NCBI RefSeq assembly: GCF_000719285.1
Contig: NZ_JOFS01000020.1
Location: forward strand, 62,001 to 126,000
Length of the DNA stretch: 64,000 nt
Reading direction: 5' to 3'
Source of the DNA: Streptomyces bicolor
GTDB lineage: Bacteria > Actinomycetota > Actinomycetes > Streptomycetales > Streptomycetaceae
A model generated the notes under the pieces. That model was not told the origin of the DNA and did not search any database. It worked only from the letters and a program-made list of their open reading frames with translations. This document shows, one piece after another, positions 31,615 through 37,970 of this stretch. The position numbers and the translations under genes are program-made. The stretch's first letter is position 1; the number at the start of each line of letters is the position of its first letter.

Positions 31615-33839
31615 CACACCGGGTCTCCGTACTGGACGCCGCGTCCGTTGGTGGCGAGGTAGACGCGGCCGTGGATGCGCGGGTCGCCGATGACGGCCGT
31701 GCCGATCCAGCCCCACTGGTGCCGGTCGTCGTTGATCCGCACCCAGGTTCTGGCCCCGTCGTCGGAGCGGTGGACGCCGGTGACGGCCCCGATCGTGCCC
31801 ACCTGGTAGATCGCGGGGTAGTCGGCGCCGTCCGCGGCCCTGCCGAAACCGAGACACTCCGAGGCCCCGACGCCGGCGATCTTCGAGAAGCTCTCGCCGC
31901 CGTCGGTGGACCGGTGCAGGCCCTCCCCTTTGGCGCTCAGCCACAGGTCGCCGGATCTGCCCGGCGCCGTGACCAGCTTGAACTGGCTGTCGCCGGAGGG
32001 CAGTCCGGTCGCACGGGCGGTGAAGGTACGGCCACTGTCAGTGCTGGCGAGTAGCGTTCCTGTGTCGGTGTCGTACGCGTAGAAGAGCGTCGGGTCGGCC
32101 GGGTCGGCGACCGGCGTGGCGCCCTTCGGGAAGGAGGTGACCTCGGACCAGGTGGCGCCGTTGTCCGCGGAGCGGTAGGCGGGGTACTTCGTGCCGTCCC
32201 AGTGCACGAACACCCAGAGCAGCACGCTGCCGTCGGCGTTGGTGGCGATCGGCCCGGGCGCGTCCTTGGCGAGGGAGGGCTGAGCCTTGAAGGGCGCCCA
32301 GGTCTGCCCGCCGTCGTTCGAGTAGGCGCCGTTGCCGTTGTCGCCCCAGCCGGTACGGACGACGTACGCCGGCTTGGCCGCGGCCTGGGCGAGCCCCGCA
32401 GCCGACCCGAAGACGGGGTTCGACGCCATGCCGCGCGAGGGCGATGCCGTGAGCGACTCGTGGTACATCACACCGATGTCCCCGTTCCCGCTGATCAGAT
32501 GCGCCTCCCCGACCGGGGGCGAGATCAGCATGCGCACGGACGTCTCCTCCAGGCCGCGGATCTGCGGGGCCCAGTTCCTCAGGTCCCGGGTGCCGTAGAG
32601 GGTGGCGCCGGTGCCGTAGACGATGTGCCGCGAGTCGTACGGGTCGAGGGCGAGGGCCTGGATCCACCAGCCGAACTTCGGCTTGTCCTGGCCCCACTTG
32701 AGGTAGGGGGTCTCGGAGACGTCGAGGACGGCCGTGTCCTTCAGGGACGTCCAGGTGCGGCCGCCGTCGGTCGTCCGGTACAGGGTGTCGATCTCCGCCC
32801 ACCGGTTGTTGGTGGAGACGACGACGGTGCCGGGCCGGCGGGCGTCGACGGCGACACCCCCGTACCCGAAGGCGTCGGCGGATCCGTCGGCTGCGGTCCC
32901 GCCCGGCTTGACCGGCGTGACCTCGGTCCACTTGCCGTTGAGGGTGCAGAGCTTGTGCACGCTGCCGTCGGACTGGCCGTTGGGGCCGGGCGCGTTGGCG
33001 TAGGTCACGTACAGCTCGCGGGTGTACCGGTCGTACGCGGCCCGGATCGGGACCTTGGCGGCGGTGCCGGAGGGCTGGCCGGGGACGGCTTCCCAGGTGG
33101 TGCCGTCGGCGGTGCGGTAGAGGTTCTTGGCACTGGCCGTGCCGTCACCGTCGCCCCAGCCGGCGTAGAGGATGCGCCCGGCGGCGACGAGGAAGGTGAC
33201 GCCCTGCCCGGTGGCGCTCGGGGAACCCGGGAATCCGGTCACGGCTGCCCAAGTCGCGCCCCGGTCGGTCGACTTGAGCAGCCCGTCGTGCCGGGTTCCC
33301 AGCCACAGAGTGTTGCTGTCCCGCGGATCGACGAGCAGCCGCTCACCCGTACCCCGGCCGTCCTCGTTGGCGCCGAGCTTGACGCCGAGGTCGGCGCGGG
33401 TCCAGGTGGCGCCGCGGTCGTCGGACCGCAGGATCGCCCCGTTGCCGGCCCAGGACTGGGTGTAGGTGCCCAGGGCGAGGTAGACGCGGTCGGGGTGGGT
33501 GGGGTCGACGGCGATGGCCTCGACACCGGTGAGGTTCCAGTCGTCCGCACCGAGGTGGTCGGTCAGCGGGACCCAGCGGGCGGTGCGGTCGTCCCAGCGG
33601 TAGGCGCCACCGATGTCGGTACGGGCGTAGGCGAGGCCGCGCACGGCGGGGTGGAAGAGAACGCCGGTGATGAAACCGGTGCCGCCGATGACGGCGTTGC
33701 GCCAGCGGTAGGCCGGCGCGGCGGTGGCGGCCGGTGCCATGGCCAGTGCCCGCCCGGGGAGGCACGGGACGGCGGTGAGCGCGGCGGTCGCCGAGGTACC
33801 GGCGAGAACGGCACGTCGGCTCGGAGCGGACGCGGGCAT
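31614..33839 (-). CDS. Secreted GH74 xyloglucanase
   Basis: Endo-acting xyloglucan hydrolase of the double seven-blade propeller fold. The 741-aa product has a twin-arginine signal (SRRAVLAGTSATAALTAV, residues 8-25 or so) and the GH74 hallmarks: YARTDIGGAYRWD with one catalytic Asp, VYLALGTYTQSW, repeated Asp-box-like turns (SDDRGATW, STDRGATW, TTDGGRTW, SADNGATW) and ISGNGDIGVMYHES with the second catalytic Asp. This family is largely specific for xyloglucan and is the strongest pointer to the locus substrate. The start is ATG with a GAGG site. A hairpin lies between it and the permease gene. Confidence 0.93.
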   Translation of the reverse strand: MPASAPSRRAVLAGTSATAALTAVPCLPGRALAMAPAATAAPAYRWRNAVIGGTGFITGVLFHPAVRGLAYARTDIGGAYRWDDRTARWVPLTDHLGADDWNLTGVEAIAVDPTHPDRVYLALGTYTQSWAGNGAILRSDDRGATWTRADLGVKLGANEDGRGTGERLLVDPRDSNTLWLGTRHDGLLKSTDRGATWAAVTGFPGSPSATGQGVTFLVAAGRILYAGWGDGDGTASAKNLYRTADGTTWEAVPGQPSGTAAKVPIRAAYDRYTRELYVTYANAPGPNGQSDGSVHKLCTLNGKWTEVTPVKPGGTAADGSADAFGYGGVAVDARRPGTVVVSTNNRWAEIDTLYRTTDGGRTWTSLKDTAVLDVSETPYLKWGQDKPKFGWWIQALALDPYDSRHIVYGTGATLYGTRDLRNWAPQIRGLEETSVRMLISPPVGEAHLISGNGDIGVMYHESLTASPSRGMASNPVFGSAAGLAQAAAKPAYVVRTGWGDNGNGAYSNDGGQTWAPFKAQPSLAKDAPGPIATNADGSVLLWVFVHWDGTKYPAYRSADNGATWSEVTSFPKGATPVADPADPTLFYAYDTDTGTLLASTDSGRTFTARATGLPSGDSQFKLVTAPGRSGDLWLSAKGEGLHRSTDGGESFSKIAGVGASECLGFGRAADGADYPAIYQVGTIGAVTGVHRSDDGARTWVRINDDRHQWGWIGTAVIGDPRIHGRVYLATNGRGVQYGDPV

Positions 33840-33856
33840 GACATACCTCGTTCCGT

Positions 33857-33884
33857 GCGGTGGGGAGAAAGCGGTGGGGAGAAA
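33857..33884. repeat. 14-bp tandem duplication before the GH74 gene
   Basis: GCGGTGGGGAGAAA occurs twice in tandem, about 18 bp upstream of the GH74 start codon on the minus strand. Function unknown. Confidence 0.75.
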
Positions 33885-33900
33885 GGGGAAGCTTGGGCCC

Positions 33901-33939
33901 GCCGCGGCCGACCGCTGATGGCGGCAGGTCGGCCGCGGC
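33901..33939 (-). terminator. Intercistronic hairpin between transporter and hydrolase genes
   Basis: GCCGCGGCCGACC at 33901-33913 pairs perfectly with 33927-33939 over 13 bp around a 13-nt loop. It lies in the 118 bp between the second permease and GH74 and could be a partial terminator or a 3'-end stabiliser that raises transporter over hydrolase mRNA. Confidence 0.6.
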
Positions 33940-33957
33940 GGAGTCGGAATGTGCGGC

Positions 33958-34893
33958 TCAGCCCTTGATGGCGCCGGTGAGCATGCCCTTCTTGAAATGC
34001 TTCTGGACGAAGGGCGACAGCACGGCCACGGGCAGCAGGGCCATCACCATGACCGCCATCTGGATGGCCAGCCCGGACAGCTGACCGGTCTTGATGGCCT
34101 GGCCCAGGCCGACCGGCGCTTCCTGCTTCTGCACGAGCTGGATCATGACGTTCTGCAACGGCATCATGTCCTGCTGGTTCAGATACAGGGACGCGTTGAA
34201 CCAGGCACTCCAGTACCCGACGGCGTAGAACAGCGTGATCACCGCGAGGACGGCCCGCGACAGCGGCATGACGATCTGCCAGAGGATCCGCAGGTCCCCG
34301 GCGCCGTCGATGCGTGCGCTGTCGATGAGTTCCTGCGAGATCCCCATGAAGAAGCCGCGCAGCACCAGGATGTTGAAGACGCTGATCGCGCTCGGCAGGA
34401 TCAGCGCGAGATAGGTGTCCGTCAGGCCGAAGGACTGCACCAGAAGATAGGTGGGGATGAGGCCGGCGCTGAAGAACATGGTCGCCAGCAGTGTCATCAG
34501 GATCCAGCGGTGGCCGAGCGAACCGCTGCGGGACAGACCGTAGGCACAGAGGACCGACACCGTCATCGAGAACAGCGTGCCGACCAGGGTGACGAGGATG
34601 CTGACGATCGTGGCGCGGGTGACCTGGCCTCCGCTGAGCAGCTCCTCGTAGGCGATGAAGGTGATGCCCTTGGGCACCATCACCAGGCCGCCCGCCTCGT
34701 CGATCGTCTTGCGCGAGGACAGGCTGGTGACGACGACGATCCACAGCGGGAAGAGGATCGCCAGGCAGGCGAAAGTCAGGGCGATGCCCTTGCCCGCTAG
34801 GCCGGCCTTGGACGGCTCCTCCTCCCACGCCGGGCGCTCGGGTGCGGCCCACCGGCGGGGCTTGTTCGCCGGTTTGTCGATGACGGCGGTCAC
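33958..34893 (-). CDS. Sugar ABC transporter permease (LplC/CUT1 type)
   Basis: The 311-aa inner-membrane subunit has six predicted helices (first ALTFACLAILFPLWIVVVTSL) and the EAA loop ELIDSARIDGAGDLRILWQIVMPLS that docks the ATPase. Hydrophobic pattern and length fit the LplC-type CUT1 family for oligosaccharides. The GTG start overlaps the previous permease stop by 4 bp. Predicted to import xyloglucan oligosaccharides with its two upstream partners. Confidence 0.93.
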   Translation of the reverse strand: MTAVIDKPANKPRRWAAPERPAWEEEPSKAGLAGKGIALTFACLAILFPLWIVVVTSLSSRKTIDEAGGLVMVPKGITFIAYEELLSGGQVTRATIVSILVTLVGTLFSMTVSVLCAYGLSRSGSLGHRWILMTLLATMFFSAGLIPTYLLVQSFGLTDTYLALILPSAISVFNILVLRGFFMGISQELIDSARIDGAGDLRILWQIVMPLSRAVLAVITLFYAVGYWSAWFNASLYLNQQDMMPLQNVMIQLVQKQEAPVGLGQAIKTGQLSGLAIQMAVMVMALLPVAVLSPFVQKHFKKGMLTGAIKG

Positions 34894-35924
34894 TTCTTGT
34901 ACACCCCCTGCTCACCCATGAGATGGGCCACCTTGTTCGCGGCGAGGACCAGGCCGATGCTGACCACGCCCTTGACGAGACCGGCGGCGGCCGCGTAGCC
35001 GAAGTCCTGGTTGCGCACGCCGTTCCACCACACGAAGGTGTCGAGCACCTCCCCCGCGCCCGGTCCGACGCCGTCACGTTGCAGCAGGATCTGTTCGAAG
35101 CCGACGGTCAGGGCGTCGCCGACGCGCAGCACGAGGAGGAGGGCGATCACCGGGCGCAGGGCGGGAAGCGTGACGTGCCACATACGGCGCCAGCGTCCGG
35201 CGCCGTCCATCGCGGCGGCCTCGTACAGGTCGGGGCTGACCGACGCCAGGGCGGCGAGGAAGATGATGATCCCCCACCCGGCGTCCTTCCACACGCTCTG
35301 CGCGGTGAGCAGGAAGGGGAAGGTGTCCGGGTTGGTCATGATATCCAGGCCGTCGTACCCGTTCTGCCTGAGCAGCTGGGAGAGCATCCCCGCGCCGCCG
35401 AACATCTGCTGGAAGACAGCGATGACCAGCACCCAGGAGAAGAAGTGCGGGAGGTAGAGAACGGCCTGCGCGAACGCGCGCACCCGGGGCCGGACCACGC
35501 TGTTGATGAGCAGCGCGAGCAGGATCGGGATCGGGAAGAACAGCAGGAGCTGGACGAAGAACAGCACGAGCGTGTTCTCGACGGCGTTCCAGAAAGCGGA
35601 GTCCTCGAAGATCCGCTGGAAGTTCTCCATGCCCACGAAGGGGCTGTTGAGCATGGAGACGATGCCGTTGTCGCTGATGTAGGGGTCGTAGTCCTGGAAG
35701 GCGACGATGTTGCCGAGGATCGGCAGGTAGTTGAAGACCAGGAGGAGCAGGACGGCCGGCAGCGTCATGAGGAGCAGCACGCGGTCGCGTCTGAACCTGA
35801 GCCGCAGGCTCAGCTTGCCCGAGCCTCGTTTCTCCCGGGGGCCGGTGGCGCCGTCGGACGCCACCGTGGTCTTCACCGGTGTGCTGGCCTCGGCCTTGCT
35901 CCGAGGCACCGTGCTGTGGGACAC
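34890..35924 (-). CDS. Sugar ABC transporter permease (LplB/CUT1 type)
   Basis: The 344-aa membrane subunit has a cytoplasmic N-terminal tail of about 45 residues, a first helix at VLLLMTLPAVLLLLVFNYLP, and the EAA loop SPDLYEAAAMDGAGRWRRMWHVTLPALRP. The GTG at 35924 follows AAGGAG. It pairs with the second permease; no ATPase is encoded in the locus, so a shared MsiK-type ATPase is expected. Confidence 0.93.
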   Translation of the reverse strand: MSHSTVPRSKAEASTPVKTTVASDGATGPREKRGSGKLSLRLRFRRDRVLLLMTLPAVLLLLVFNYLPILGNIVAFQDYDPYISDNGIVSMLNSPFVGMENFQRIFEDSAFWNAVENTLVLFFVQLLLFFPIPILLALLINSVVRPRVRAFAQAVLYLPHFFSWVLVIAVFQQMFGGAGMLSQLLRQNGYDGLDIMTNPDTFPFLLTAQSVWKDAGWGIIIFLAALASVSPDLYEAAAMDGAGRWRRMWHVTLPALRPVIALLLVLRVGDALTVGFEQILLQRDGVGPGAGEVLDTFVWWNGVRNQDFGYAAAAGLVKGVVSIGLVLAANKVAHLMGEQGVYKK

Positions 35925-35951
35925 AGCCGTTCTCCTTGCCTCAGAGTCTCG

Positions 35952-37646
35952 TCAGCTCGCCGCCGGACCGTTCTCGTCGAGAAGCTTCTTGTACCAGTCG
36001 CGCAGCTTGTCGCCGCCCTTGCTCTTCCAGTCGGAGACGGCCTGCTGCATGTCGCTGATCTTCTTGTGCCCGCGGATGATGTCGTCCTCGAGCTGCTCGA
36101 AGTCGTTGGCGAGGTTGGTGTAGCGGGAGGGCTCGGTGATCTGCAGGCCCCAGAAGGACGACTTCTTGGTGAAGGCGCCCATGCGCTGCTGCCACTCGAC
36201 CATGCCCTGGGTGTATTCCGGGAGGTCGGGGTAGGCGAGGGTCGCGGCAGGGCTCGCGACCATGACGTAGGCGTTGATGACCTCGTTGTTGCCCCTGTCG
36301 TTCTTGACGGGGACGCCGTCCTTGAGCGTGTAGTGGGTGCCCTCGACCCCGTAGTGGGTCATCATCCACTCCTTGGTGCCGTACGGCGCCGCGGTGACGT
36401 TGGCGACCGCCAGCGCGTCGCGGATGACGGACTCGGAGGCCTTCTTGTTGACGAAGGCGAAGATGTTGGCCGGGTTCACGGCGTACAGCGTCGGGTCACC
36501 GCCGTCGTGGCCCCAGATGTCCATGCCCCAGACCTTGACGTCGGGGTTCTGGGCCCTCAAGGAGGCCTGCTGCGCGTGCCAGTTGGAGATGTCGTTGTTC
36601 CAGATCAGGAACTCGCCGGCGGCGAACTTGGGGGCCGGGTCGGCGATCTGGCTCTTGCCCAGCTTGAAGTTGGGGTGGACGACTCCGGCGGCGAACAGCT
36701 TGCGCGTCCACTCGATGGCTTCCAGGTACTGCGGGGTCTCGATGCGGTTGATCAGCTTGCCGTCGACCATGTTCCACCAGAGCGGCTTCTCACCGCCCCC
36801 GAGCACGCCGAAGTTGCTGAACGCGGTCCACTTCATGTCGCCGCAGGCCCACCGCTTGGCCCTGGGGTTGGTGATCTCCTTGCACAGGGCCATGAACTCG
36901 TCGGCGGACCGCGGGATTTCGTAGCCCTCCTTGTCGAAGATGTCCTGGCGGTAGAGCGGCACGATGTTCCCGACGTACCCGGCGGGCATCGGCAGGCCCA
37001 TCAGCTTGCCGCCGAAGATGGAGCGCTGCCAGGCATCGCTGGGGATCGCCGCGAGGTTGGGATACTCCTTGACCTTGTCCCCGGACAGGTACGGGCCCAG
37101 GTCGGCGAACTTGCTGATGATGGCGCTGGGTATCTTGCCCATCATGTTCCAGCCGGGGACGACCACCACGTCCGGGACTTCGCTGGAGGCGAGGACCGCG
37201 CCGAGCTTCTGGTCGTAGGTGTTGCCGTCCTGGTTCCGCCACTGGACGTCGACGCCGATCAGGTCGTTCATCGACGTGTAGTAGGGGTTGTTCTGCCTGG
37301 GCGGCGAGCCCCAGAACGGCGACATGATGGTGACCTTGCCGCCCTTGCCGAGCTTCTTCGGCACCGACGTCTTGAGGGTGGCGATGTCGAGCTTGCTGGT
37401 GAAGCCCATCGCGGAGCCGTTCTTGGACGGGATGTCCGGCTGCACGATGTTGCTGGCCACATAGGCCGGCAGGATCTTCTTGGCGTTCTTGCCCGACGTG
37501 GTCCCCTCGCGCGACCCGCCGTCCGAACCGCCGCAGGCGGAGAGCAGCGGCATCCCTCCCGCCACCGCTGCGGTGGCGACCGCCGTGGAGGCGAGGAAGC
37601 TTCTCCGGCTGGGTCCGGAGGAGGCGGAGGCGGCGTTCGGCGTCAT
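35952..37646 (-). CDS. Extracellular oligosaccharide-binding lipoprotein (LplA type)
   Basis: The 564-aa product begins with a Tat-type lipoprotein signal (SRRSFLASTAVATAAVAG then lipobox LLSAC) and continues as a large cluster-D/LplA-like solute-binding protein, well above the roughly 420 aa of a simple sugar binder, which fits a bulky decorated oligosaccharide. It captures the ligand outside the cell for the two permeases. First gene of the minus-strand cluster; an operator lies 115 bp upstream. The ATG at 37646 follows AAGGG. Confidence 0.92.
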   Translation of the reverse strand: MTPNAASASSGPSRRSFLASTAVATAAVAGGMPLLSACGGSDGGSREGTTSGKNAKKILPAYVASNIVQPDIPSKNGSAMGFTSKLDIATLKTSVPKKLGKGGKVTIMSPFWGSPPRQNNPYYTSMNDLIGVDVQWRNQDGNTYDQKLGAVLASSEVPDVVVVPGWNMMGKIPSAIISKFADLGPYLSGDKVKEYPNLAAIPSDAWQRSIFGGKLMGLPMPAGYVGNIVPLYRQDIFDKEGYEIPRSADEFMALCKEITNPRAKRWACGDMKWTAFSNFGVLGGGEKPLWWNMVDGKLINRIETPQYLEAIEWTRKLFAAGVVHPNFKLGKSQIADPAPKFAAGEFLIWNNDISNWHAQQASLRAQNPDVKVWGMDIWGHDGGDPTLYAVNPANIFAFVNKKASESVIRDALAVANVTAAPYGTKEWMMTHYGVEGTHYTLKDGVPVKNDRGNNEVINAYVMVASPAATLAYPDLPEYTQGMVEWQQRMGAFTKKSSFWGLQITEPSRYTNLANDFEQLEDDIIRGHKKISDMQQAVSDWKSKGGDKLRDWYKKLLDENGPAAS

Positions 37647-37758
37647 TGCGTCAACCCTTCATGGCGCACCTGGACACCCGGCGGGGGCCGTCGGCTGCGG
37701 TGTCTGAGTGGAACTGGCTGAGCTGAAGCGCTCCTCCGACCACTGCGGCGAGATGCGT

Positions 37759-37776
37759 AGTCGAAGCGCTTCGATG
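37759..37776. promoter_or_regulatory. LacI-type operator O3 (transporter cluster)
   Basis: AGTCGAAGCGCTTCGATG: the 14-bp core TCGAAGCGCTTCGA at 37761-37774 equals that of O1. Located upstream of the binding-protein gene on the minus strand. Confidence 0.8.
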
Positions 37777-37918
37777 TTGCTGTGAGGTTAAGTGAACCCT
37801 CATGGGTGCACAAGGGTCGCTTCCAAGAATCCTCCGACGTGTAAGAAGGGACCTCTTCTTATGCACCGCTTGAAGTAACGGTGTCGATCTCTTGACACTC
37901 GCCCTTGAGTCGAATGAG

Positions 37919-37936
37919 CATCGAAGCGCTTCGAAA
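37919..37936. promoter_or_regulatory. LacI-type operator O4 (GH3 gene)
   Basis: CATCGAAGCGCTTCGAAA: same 14-bp core at 37921-37934, 37 bp before the GH3 GTG and overlapping the likely -10 region, a position suited to repression. Confidence 0.8.
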
Positions 37937-37970
37937 GCACCAAGCCGATCCATCGCAAGGGGATCCCCAC

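Larger units (their letters stand above)
37647..37970. promoter_or_regulatory. Divergent control region between the transporter cluster and GH3
   Basis: 324 bp with no gene. Holds one operator for each direction (listed). On the plus side TTGACA at 37892-37897 is a perfect -35 box, with the -10 region running into the operator at 37921. On the minus side TTGTGC (37813-37808) and TAACCT (37790-37785), 17 bp apart, could be the promoter with the operator just downstream. Promoter calls are tentative. Confidence 0.5.

Noticed and set aside
34923..37721. 932-codon plus-strand frame opposite the sugar transporter genes
   Set aside because: Composition is the complement of permease and binding-protein genes, with no family features.
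37714..37726. GCTGAAGCGCTCC as a fifth LacI operator
   Set aside because: Only a half site matches; the right arm breaks the palindrome.
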